Positions 1 to 6,174 of a DNA stretch of 7,063 bases are shown here, one piece after another. The stretch's first letter is position 1; each line of letters starts with the position of its first letter. Origin of the DNA: Firmicutes bacterium UBA5559 (GTDB lineage: Bacteria; Bacillota; Clostridia; Peptostreptococcales; Anaerovoracaceae). The DNA is taken from NCBI GenBank assembly GCA_002425705.1, contig DIMT01000031.1, positions 1 through 7,063 of the forward strand, in the 5' to 3' direction. The notes beneath the pieces are model-generated. The model was not told the origin of the DNA and did not search any database. It worked only from the letters and a program-made list of their open reading frames with translations. The position numbers were made by a program, and so were the translations under genes.

Positions 1-10
1 ACAGGTCGGC

Positions 11-568
11 TTAGCAGAAACAGTTGGTAAATGATGGCCTTATTCTTTCATTATTGCGAATATAAATATCAATATATTCTTGCAAACGTAATAAGGTAAT
101 TCTATCCAAATTTGATTTGGATAGTAAATTATCAATTATTTCTTTTTCTGATAATCCATAATCCATGAAAAAATCTTGACTTTTAAAAGATAGTAAATCA
201 ATGTCCTCTCTTCTAATGCAATATTCATCTTTTTCAGGTATTAAAAAAAGTAACCCATTAGAACTGAAAATCTCGATGTTAAAATAGTTATTAATTTCAA
301 GGTAATCAATGTACTTATTAATGTGCTTACTATATTTGGCTTCAAATTTTGAACTATCAAACCTTTGTATAAATTCAATTAATCCAATATACTGTGAATG
401 TTGTTTTTCAATTTCATATATAAGATCAATTGATATCTTTCCTTTTATTGACTCGATATTTCCATTTTCAATATGGTATTTAAGTATATTTTTGCCTATA
501 CCTAATCGTAAAGAAGCATCGTTTATCGAAATTAATTTAGATTCATGGTTCTTATATTCGTCTGCCAT
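11..568 (-). CDS. Small helix-turn-helix protein encoded next to the integrase, function unknown
   Basis: 185-aa protein that I do not recognise. Residues about 11-50 (around ISINDASLRLGIGKNILKYH) read like a MerR/excisionase-type helix-turn-helix, with a 'sequence of helix, turn, helix, then N-G-N-I' layout that could form a small wing. The rest (about 55-185) is charged, rich in Ile, Asn and Lys, with no signal peptide or membrane segment, and ends in Cys-Phe-Cys. The start ATG (566-568) lies inside the end of the integrase gene, giving a 17-bp overlap, and has an AGAGGA ribosome binding site about 9 nt upstream. Overlap and shared composition suggest translational coupling and a shared task. 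It could be an excisionase or recombination directionality factor, a regulator of the integrase, or the second protein of a recombinase trio. These roles are inferred from position and the HTH only. The stop at 11-13 is close to the window edge. Confidence 0.7.
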   Translation of the reverse strand: MADEYKNHESKLISINDASLRLGIGKNILKYHIENGNIESIKGKISIDLIYEIEKQHSQYIGLIEFIQRFDSSKFEAKYSKHINKYIDYLEINNYFNIEIFSSNGLLFLIPEKDEYCIRREDIDLLSFKSQDFFMDYGLSEKEIIDNLLSKSNLDRITLLRLQEYIDIYIRNNERIRPSFTNCFC

Positions 569-1895
569 TTTTAATATCCTCTAAAATCTTATTCTGGAGC
601 GAATATGTAGCATTTCGATAAGCTTCAATTAAATCCGAATTTTCATGAAGGTATGTCAACATTGATATTTGACTAGTATCACCACGCCATTTCATTATTT
701 CCGCTGGACTTAATTTTGCTTTTACAAAGAGGTACATTGTAAACCAATGCCTAAACATATGTGCTCCCGGATATTCATTATCGTACGCTTCTATATAAGC
801 AGTATTTTCGCTCCATGAATTGCTCTCTTGACATGTCTTTTTTAAAGAAGGAAGGAAATGCTTATAAAATAGAGATTTAACCCTATTGCTGTATGTCTGA
901 ACAGTCATAGGGTTTCCAAATGCATTCCTGAATAATGATGTATCTTCGCTGGCATCATAACCCTTTAATTCAAGCCTTCGAATATGTTCATCATAAAAGT
1001 ATTGCACTTCATTTAAAAAATGATCATACACTCTTTGGATTCTAAACACTTTAATGCTCCCAGGCGGAGTAATTTTATTCCATTCTTGAAAAAATGGAGC
1101 TGTTCTTCCGAGATTGAGTTCTATCGCTGAAAGGGAGTTGAAATTTCTATATATCTCTTTATAACTCCCACATGTCAAATTAACGACTTCACCTTCTCTG
1201 AGTCCCGCATAAGCTTGTAGGGCAATACCCAAGACTATATCCGGATCATATTTAAGTGCTTCATATAGTAAAAGATCAAGATAGCCATACATTAATAAAC
1301 GATTTTTCCTTTTTAAATCTCCACGAGGTGCTTTAATTGATAACCCTGCATTATCGAAATACTTTTTACGAAAATATTGTTCATTGCCGTTTAATTTTGA
1401 TATAGTTTGTAGCTTGCTCATGTCACATTTAAAGTCAAGCCATTTATTATTTACTTCATAATAATTCCTCAGAAAATCCAAGACCGTGTTTTTTTCTCTT
1501 CGCCATGAATCAGCCTCCATTTCTAAATGTTCGCTCTTTTTCTTTCTGTATTCTAAAAAACTCCTTATATCATTAAGAGCGCAGCTTTCCAAATTATTTA
1601 GTGATGTTTCCCTAAGAATATAATTTAAAAAAGCGCACACAGCCTTTCCTTTTTTTGACAAAGTCGTTCCTGCTTGCAATTCAAGATCCACAAGGTTAAA
1701 AATGTATTTTTCAAATCCCGTATAACAGACTGGTATTTTAGATTCGTTATTAATCAGTAAAATGGATGGAATAGTATCACTCTTTGAATCAATTGAAACT
1801 CTAGTTCCTCTACAAACAAAAGCAAATTCCTTCCTTGCTTCATTTGGAATGATTCTATTAATTTCTCCTTGTTTCACTACAATGCGATTTGTCAT
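552..1895 (-). CDS. Tyrosine recombinase (phage-integrase family) of the mobile element
   Basis: 447-aa site-specific recombinase that would integrate and excise the element by forming a DNA-3'-phosphotyrosine intermediate. The N-terminal half (about 70-165) looks like a SAM-like core-binding domain. The catalytic domain begins around residue 195. Visible catalytic residues are Arg233 in AGLREGE, His379 and Arg382 in HMFRHW, and Tyr415 in LTYLHEN. The position nine residues before the tyrosine, usually His or Trp (as in LGHSS), is Asp406 in WRGDTS. The protein is longer than simple phage integrases because of an insert between about 245 and 375. A GGAGG site lies four nt before the ATG, and a perfect consensus promoter lies upstream. 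It is the first element gene inside the cpaF junction and overlaps the next gene by 17 bp. The family assignment is sure; the subfamily (possibly like the GmtY recombinases that head three-gene modules) is recollection, not tested. Confidence 0.93.
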   Translation of the reverse strand: MTNRIVVKQGEINRIIPNEARKEFAFVCRGTRVSIDSKSDTIPSILLINNESKIPVCYTGFEKYIFNLVDLELQAGTTLSKKGKAVCAFLNYILRETSLNNLESCALNDIRSFLEYRKKKSEHLEMEADSWRREKNTVLDFLRNYYEVNNKWLDFKCDMSKLQTISKLNGNEQYFRKKYFDNAGLSIKAPRGDLKRKNRLLMYGYLDLLLYEALKYDPDIVLGIALQAYAGLREGEVVNLTCGSYKEIYRNFNSLSAIELNLGRTAPFFQEWNKITPPGSIKVFRIQRVYDHFLNEVQYFYDEHIRRLELKGYDASEDTSLFRNAFGNPMTVQTYSNRVKSLFYKHFLPSLKKTCQESNSWSENTAYIEAYDNEYPGAHMFRHWFTMYLFVKAKLSPAEIMKWRGDTSQISMLTYLHENSDLIEAYRNATYSLQNKILEDIKNGRRI

Positions 1896-1933
1896 TTTTC
1901 CTCCAAAATAGACGATATTTACAATCTATAATA

Positions 1934-1962
1934 ATTATATCGTTCATATTTTACATTGTCAA
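1934..1962 (-). promoter_or_regulatory. Consensus sigma-A promoter of the integrase gene
   Basis: Read on the minus strand, TTGACA (1957-1962) is followed after exactly 17 nt by TATAAT (1934-1939). Both hexamers match the consensus perfectly. Transcription should start near 1927, about 30 nt upstream of the integrase ATG, leaving a short leader that contains GGAGG. No other promoter-like match of this quality is visible between the cpaF junction and the integrase. Confidence 0.85.
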
Positions 1963-1993
1963 CTTTATATATTATAACGGTATACAATGCTTG

Positions 1994-2042
1994 TTATTAT
2001 AGGTTTAAAGCATAATATCAAGAATTTATTTATAGTTTATAA
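1994..2042. repeat. Short AT-rich inverted motifs at the element end, candidate recombinase sites
   Basis: Two small symmetries sit between the integrase promoter and the cpaF junction. TTATA-gtt-TATAA (2030-2042) is an interrupted palindrome within 15 bp of the presumed boundary. TTATTATAG (1994-2002) is the reverse complement of CTATAATAA at 1926-1934. They could be core-type and arm-type recombinase binding sites, but such short matches are expected by chance in DNA this AT-rich. Confidence 0.25.
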
Positions 2043-2845
2043 TTTTTTAGTTCCGTTCGGATCAGTTGGTTCATCTCGATCTGGCCTTTGCCCTGCCCAT
2101 TGGCGTTGCGACATTCCAACCGGATCAGATTGCGGGATCGTTCCAGCTGCAATTCGGCTGAATCCTCAATAACGATGATTCGCTGATCCTTGGGGATGTA
2201 TTGGGATAATATGTTCAGAAAAGTGGTTTTCCCGGAGGAAGTCCCTCCACTGATGAAAATGTTGTACCCTGCCAGGACCATTTTCTGGAGGAATCCGGCT
2301 GCCTCCCGGGTAATGGTTCCGGTGCTGATCAAGTGATCCATGGTCAGGGGCTTTTCCGGGAACTTCCGAATCGTTAAAACCGGTCCATCCAGGGCAACAT
2401 TGCTGTATACCGCATTGACCCGGGAACCATCGGGCAGTCTGGCATCCAGAATAGGTGTTCTTTCGTTTATTTCCCTGTATACTCTGGCTCCAATCCTTCG
2501 AATCACCTCCTGAAGCTCTTCGGTGGCAACAAAGGCTATCTCCATTTTTTCGGTCTTACCCTTTTTTTCAATGTAAATAGAATCCGTGCCGTTGACCATG
2601 ATTTCAGAGATTTCATCATCCTGCAGGAGGGGTTCCAGTATCCCCATGTCCCGTCTCAGGGTATGGAAAATCTGATTGACGAGCCTCACCTTCATGCGAA
2701 AATTCAATTCATCCAGTTCCGGGTCTTTCAGCACCTGTTCTTCCGCCATCTCTGCAACCTGCCGATCGGTGATTTCATCTCCGGCCAGCTGAATTTCCCT
2801 CCGTACATCTTTGGTGATACGAGCTACTGTATGTTTCCAGTCCAT
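2030..2845 (-). pseudogene. cpaF: Truncated CpaF/TadA-type secretion ATPase, interrupted by the mobile element
   Basis: The N-terminal 264 or so residues of a CpaF (TadA) ATPase, the type II/IV secretion motor that drives Tad/Flp pilus assembly at the cytoplasmic membrane. Visible are the N-terminal domain with the ISEIMVNG block (79-86), LPDGSRVN (137-144), LTIRKF (157-162), Walker A GGTSSGKTT (200-208, Lys206) and the Asp box IVIEDSAEL (224-232). The sequence follows the family through NQLIRT (259-264) and then breaks where a small residue, then LR, a short variable stretch and PDRIIVGE (Walker B) should follow. After ELKNYKL it stops. Walker B and the His box are missing, and the protein is about 110 or more residues short of the usual family length, so it should be inactive. 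The last codons (2030-2050) are AT-rich and belong to the element. An AGGA site lies 4 nt before the ATG. No other tad genes are visible; tadB/tadC-like partners may lie beyond the element. Confidence 0.92.
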
Positions 2846-2899
2846 TGGTTCCTGCTTCCATCGCGAATAAAATTGCCCCGTTGATTTACATTTTTTACC

Positions 2900-2928
2900 A
2901 TTTTATCACAAAAAACATCGGCTGTAAA
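2900..2928 (-). promoter_or_regulatory. Candidate promoter of cpaF, overlapping the upstream terminator
   Basis: On the minus strand, TTTACA (2923-2928) and TAAAAT (2900-2905) are separated by exactly 17 nt; each differs from the sigma-A consensus at one position. The -35 element lies inside the terminator hairpin and the T-run lies within the spacer. Transcription would start near 2893, about 45-50 nt before the cpaF ATG. The site is the best match in the 121-bp gap, but AT-rich DNA makes such matches fairly common. Confidence 0.45.
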
Positions 2929-2947
2929 TATTTACCAGCCGATGTTT
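2907..2947 (-). terminator. Rho-independent terminator of the antiporter operon
   Basis: A perfect 12-bp inverted repeat: AAACATCGGCTG (2913-2924) against CAGCCGATGTTT (2936-2947). The loop, GTAAATATTTA, can itself pair partly to lengthen the stem. Read on the minus strand the hairpin runs into six T residues (2910-2915). It begins about 20 nt after the antiporter stop codon, so it fits the end of the operon that comes from the right. Confidence 0.9.
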
Positions 2948-2966
2948 GAACGCTTATTTTTCGACA

Positions 2967-5261
2967 TTATTCCAGCATGCCGGATTCCAGCAGGCTGTCC
3001 GCCATGGCTTGTGTGCCCAGCACCCAGACGATATCCCCCACTTCCATGGTGGTATCCTTGTCTGGTATGATCATTGGGAGAGTGTCCCGTTCGATTCCGA
3101 TGATGAAACCCTTGTGCCGCGTGCGGAATCTGGATGTTACAATGGTCTGGTTTGCCAGTTCTGAACCCCGCACCACTTCGATGGCTATCAGCATCAACTG
3201 ATCTTCCGGGGGAATATCATGGAATATCTGCCCATAAATGAAATCTCTGAGAGAAATGGGATCTTCTTTGGGGTTTTCAATATATTGGTCTTTCTTCAGC
3301 ATGAGCAGATAGGAATCGATCTGTTTCCTGGAACCCATGGCAAAAATCCGGTCACCCTTCAGAATTACTTCATCCTTATTGGGAAGATTGATATGCCTTC
3401 CATTTCGAATGACTTTCAGGATATGGACCCCCATTTTCCTTTGAGAGCTAAAGTAGCGGAATGCATTTCGTTGGGGGGTATCCATGGCATCGAACTGTAC
3501 AACATACAGGTTCCGGTCTACCCATTCCGACTTGTCCCGTTGATGCTCCTTCTGCCTTTTGGCAAATATCCGCTCATTGTAATTTTTAAAGAACCGGGTC
3601 TCCAATTGAAGGGATCTGCTTCGTATGAAATCCGATTTGATGATCATAATGACAATCAGAATGGCGATGATGGTCACGATCCACAAGGGCAGCTCCAGGA
3701 TTCTGGTTACAGTCAGAATGATAAACTCCGAACCAATCAGCACCCCGATAGCAGTCAAAGCAGCCAGGGGGAGCCGATTGGATGCTTTCTTCAGCCAGAG
3801 CTTGGTGTAGAGGATATTCCGGTGGGAAGCCATAATGCTGATAATGGGAACCATGGGCAGACAAATCAGAATCGTCATGAAGACTTCCTCATAATAAGGA
3901 ATGTACGGCCTGGAATGGGGCTCGACCCAGGTGACTCCGATATAATAGATGCAGAAAAGAACCACCGCAGAAAGAGAGGTCCGGATAAAATACTTGGTAA
4001 GATATTCGTGCCAGTCTTCATCCATTTCATTGACACTTTGTTTCTCTGAAGTATAGCGATTCAGATAATCCACCACCTTGTCCGGGAGCACCCGGGAAAG
4101 AAAGCGGCGCACAGGATCAATCCGTTTTAAAAAAATGGGGGTTGTAAAAATGGTTATCACCGATACAAAGACAATGATGGGATAGAGAAAGGAACTGGTC
4201 ACCCCCAGCGCCGTACCAAGAGAGGCAATGATAAAGGAAAATTCTCCAATCTGGACCATGCTCATACCAACGCCAACAGAGTTCTTCAGGGATTGGCCGG
4301 AAATGAGGGATCCAAGGGTTGAGAAGGTCATTTGCCCCACGATGGTAATTATGGTCAGCAGCAGGATAATCCAGAAATATTCGGCAAAGGTGCTGAGGTC
4401 TATCAGAAGGCCGACGGAAACAAAGAAAACAGCTCCGAAGAGATTGCGAATCGGTGCCACCAATTTTTCGATACGTTCCTTAAATACTGTACCGGCCAGA
4501 ATGGATCCGGCGATAAAGGCACCCAGGGCAGAGGAAAAACCAATAAAATTCGCCACCACTACCATAAGGAGGCACAGGCCCAGGGATAGAATCAGGAGGC
4601 TTTCATCGTTCATCAGACTTCTGGCTTTCCTTAAAATGGTGGGAATCAGATAAATCCCCAGCACGAACCAAAGAACCAGATACATGAGCAGGATCGTAAT
4701 GTCCCCTACCATGTCGATTCGATTAATTCCCTTACTGATGGAAATAGTAGAAAGGACGATAATCATGAATACTCCGGCGATATCCTCAACAATCAGCGTC
4801 CCGAGAACAATGCCGGAAAAGGATTTTGGTTTCAAGCCGAATTCTTCATAGGCCTTAATGATGACCATGGTAGAGGACATGGAAAGCATCCCACCCAGAA
4901 ACAGGCTGTCCATCCGGCTCCATCCCAGGGACTGGCCCACCATGTTCCCAATCAGAATCATGGGAAATATAATGGTCATGGCCGTGATGATGGCACTTCC
5001 GCCCACATTTGCCAGCCGGTGAAAGCTGAATTCCAGACCCAGGCCGAACATAATGAAGATAATACCCAACTCAGCCCAAACCTGGATGTTGTCCGTATCA
5101 ATGATCGTGGGGATGATGCTGAAATGAGGTCCGGTTAGAAAACCGGCCAGGATATAGCCCAGCAGTACCGGCTGCCGGATTTTTTTAAAAAGGAGGGTCG
5201 TGGCCCCTGCTACTACCAGTACCAGAGCCAGATCCCGGATCAGAAAATCCAGATGCTCCAT
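2967..5261 (-). CDS. CPA2-family cation:proton antiporter with a second membrane bundle and two TrkA-C domains
   Basis: 764-aa membrane protein that likely exchanges K+ or Na+ for H+ across the cytoplasmic membrane. Residues about 1-380 form the Na/H-exchanger domain: GYILAGFLTGP (35-45), ELGIIFIMFGLGLEF (64-78), the ion-site pair Glu159-Asp160 in IVEDIAG, LGAFIAG (246-252) and FFVSVG (279-284). Residues about 424-546 add four further hydrophobic segments. Two TrkA-C (RCK-C) domains follow, about 583-656 and 688-762. I see no Rossmann-type NAD-binding TrkA-N domain, unlike KefB/KefC. The start chosen is the ATG at 5259-5261, which has AGAGGA six nt upstream; an in-frame ATG at 5312 would overlap the kinase gene by 50 bp and has no comparable site. 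The gene begins 1 bp after the kinase stop and ends before the terminator. K+ versus Na+ specificity cannot be read from sequence. The Glu-Asp pair is more like the KefB/YbaL branch, usually electroneutral; that is inference. Confidence 0.93.
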   Translation of the reverse strand: MEHLDFLIRDLALVLVVAGATTLLFKKIRQPVLLGYILAGFLTGPHFSIIPTIIDTDNIQVWAELGIIFIMFGLGLEFSFHRLANVGGSAIITAMTIIFPMILIGNMVGQSLGWSRMDSLFLGGMLSMSSTMVIIKAYEEFGLKPKSFSGIVLGTLIVEDIAGVFMIIVLSTISISKGINRIDMVGDITILLMYLVLWFVLGIYLIPTILRKARSLMNDESLLILSLGLCLLMVVVANFIGFSSALGAFIAGSILAGTVFKERIEKLVAPIRNLFGAVFFVSVGLLIDLSTFAEYFWIILLLTIITIVGQMTFSTLGSLISGQSLKNSVGVGMSMVQIGEFSFIIASLGTALGVTSSFLYPIIVFVSVITIFTTPIFLKRIDPVRRFLSRVLPDKVVDYLNRYTSEKQSVNEMDEDWHEYLTKYFIRTSLSAVVLFCIYYIGVTWVEPHSRPYIPYYEEVFMTILICLPMVPIISIMASHRNILYTKLWLKKASNRLPLAALTAIGVLIGSEFIILTVTRILELPLWIVTIIAILIVIMIIKSDFIRSRSLQLETRFFKNYNERIFAKRQKEHQRDKSEWVDRNLYVVQFDAMDTPQRNAFRYFSSQRKMGVHILKVIRNGRHINLPNKDEVILKGDRIFAMGSRKQIDSYLLMLKKDQYIENPKEDPISLRDFIYGQIFHDIPPEDQLMLIAIEVVRGSELANQTIVTSRFRTRHKGFIIGIERDTLPMIIPDKDTTMEVGDIVWVLGTQAMADSLLESGMLE

Positions 5262-5262
5262 A

Positions 5263-6174
5263 TCAATTCCTCTTTTGAGAAGGGAAAAGAACTGAAAATA
5301 CAGAACCTTCATTCATCTGGCTCTCGACTTTCAGCTCGGCTTCAAATAAATTGGCAATATGTTTGACGATGGACAACCCTAGCCCCGTACCTCCAGCCTT
5401 AGAGGAACGAGATTTATCCACCCTGTAAAACCGTTCAAAAAGTCGGTCGATATGCTCCGAGGAGATGCCGATTCCCTGATCCCGAACCTGAATCAAGACC
5501 TTATCCGTTTCGGGTATCAACTCGCCCGAGACCCGTACTTTTCCTCCGTCTCTGGAATATTTGATGGCATTTTCGATGAGATTCAGCATCATCTGCTTGA
5601 ATCGGTCCTCGCTTCCCTGGATTTTCAGGCTCGTATCTACCGTCAGAATAACATCGATTCCCCTGGCCTGGGCGATGGGCATAATGGAAGAAATGATTTC
5701 CTGAAGGGACTGGTGAATCACAATCTGCTGTTCCATCGATACATTCCTTCGGTTTTCAATATCAGAAAGAATCAGAAGATCTTCAATGAGCCTCTTCAAT
5801 CGGGCGGTCTCTATAGCCATGATGTCCAAAAACTTATTGCGGATTTCCGGATTCTCCGCAGCACCTTCCTGCAGAGTCTCCAAAAACCCCTGAATAGAAG
5901 TCAGGGGGGTTTTCAGTTCATGACTGACATTGGCAACGAATTCGCTCCGGATTTTTTCGGACTTGGTATTTTCTTCGTCCGCTTCCTCCAGTTGGGTTTT
6001 CAGGTCTTCAATCGGACGGATGATCCAGCGATATAACAGGATGGCTAACAGCAGAGATGCCATTCCGCTGATCAGCATCCCGTAAAAGGGGTGGCCGAAG
6101 TAGCCGGCCAGCAAAAATATCAGATAGTTAACCCCGGCAATAACAATGGAAAACAGAATGAATTTTGTCTTCAT
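5263..6174 (-). CDS. phoR: PhoR-type sensor histidine kinase with minimal extracytoplasmic part
   Basis: 303-aa membrane kinase that would autophosphorylate on His85 and pass the phosphate to the adjacent regulator. Two hydrophobic segments (about 5-24 and 30-50) are separated by only a few residues. A linker follows, then the H-box FVANVSHELKTPL (79-91), N-box LIENAIKYS (199-207), G1 DQGIGIS (232-238), F-box LFERFYRVDKS (245-255) and G2 GGTGLGLSIV (261-270). All catalytic boxes are intact. There is no PAS domain and hardly any external loop, so it is much shorter than classical PhoR (about 430-590 aa). The start ATG shares four bases (ATGA) with the regulator stop, with GGAAAGGA about 12 nt upstream. 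The PhoR name rests on motif resemblance and the neighbouring PhoU-domain gene; the signal is not proven to be phosphate. Confidence 0.92.
   Translation of the reverse strand: MKTKFILFSIVIAGVNYLIFLLAGYFGHPFYGMLISGMASLLLAILLYRWIIRPIEDLKTQLEEADEENTKSEKIRSEFVANVSHELKTPLTSIQGFLETLQEGAAENPEIRNKFLDIMAIETARLKRLIEDLLILSDIENRRNVSMEQQIVIHQSLQEIISSIMPIAQARGIDVILTVDTSLKIQGSEDRFKQMMLNLIENAIKYSRDGGKVRVSGELIPETDKVLIQVRDQGIGISSEHIDRLFERFYRVDKSRSSKAGGTGLGLSIVKHIANLFEAELKVESQMNEGSVFSVLFPSQKRN
5268..5273 (-). promoter_or_regulatory. Ribosome binding site that fixes the antiporter start
   Basis: AGAGGA on the minus strand, six nt before the ATG at 5259-5261. It lies within the final codons of the sensor kinase gene, whose TGA (5263-5265) falls between the site and the antiporter ATG. 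This layout supports translational coupling and argues against the upstream in-frame ATG at 5310-5312. Confidence 0.8.

Larger units (their letters stand above)
1..2053. mobile_element. One end of an integrase-bearing mobile element inserted in cpaF (partial)
   Basis: AT-rich block carrying a tyrosine recombinase gene and an overlapping small HTH gene, with a 150-bp AT-rich end region. Its right boundary is placed at about 2048-2056, where the interrupted cpaF reading frame stops matching the CpaF family and the base composition drops sharply. The recombinase is transcribed away from this end, so any further element genes should lie left of position 1. The left end and flanking direct repeats are not visible, so size and cargo are unknown. 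Insertion, rather than rearrangement, is inferred from the recombinase sitting directly at the break. Confidence 0.75.

Noticed and set aside
1..2053. CRISPR array or other tandem repeats in the AT-rich block
   Set aside because: No regularly spaced repeats are visible; the region is accounted for by two coding genes and a short end region.
1987..2172. A 61-codon open frame on the plus strand across the element/cpaF junction
   Set aside because: It bridges two unrelated kinds of DNA, is antisense to cpaF in its second half, and has no recognisable product.
2663..2884. A 73-codon plus-strand frame antisense to the cpaF start
   Set aside because: Shadow of the cpaF reading frame with no independent support.
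3219..4049. A 276-codon open frame on the plus strand
   Set aside because: Antisense to the antiporter gene, which has clear family motifs. The translation is rich in His, Asn, Asp, Gln and Gly, shows no domain, and mirrors the hydrophobic segments of the real gene.
5262..5312. A longer antiporter starting at the ATG at 5310-5312
   Set aside because: It would overlap the kinase gene by 50 bp and add 17 residues unlike a transporter start. The ATG at 5259-5261 has AGAGGA at ideal spacing.
5452..6036. A 194-codon open frame on the plus strand
   Set aside because: Antisense to the histidine kinase catalytic region; no motif, and no sensible ribosome binding site seen.
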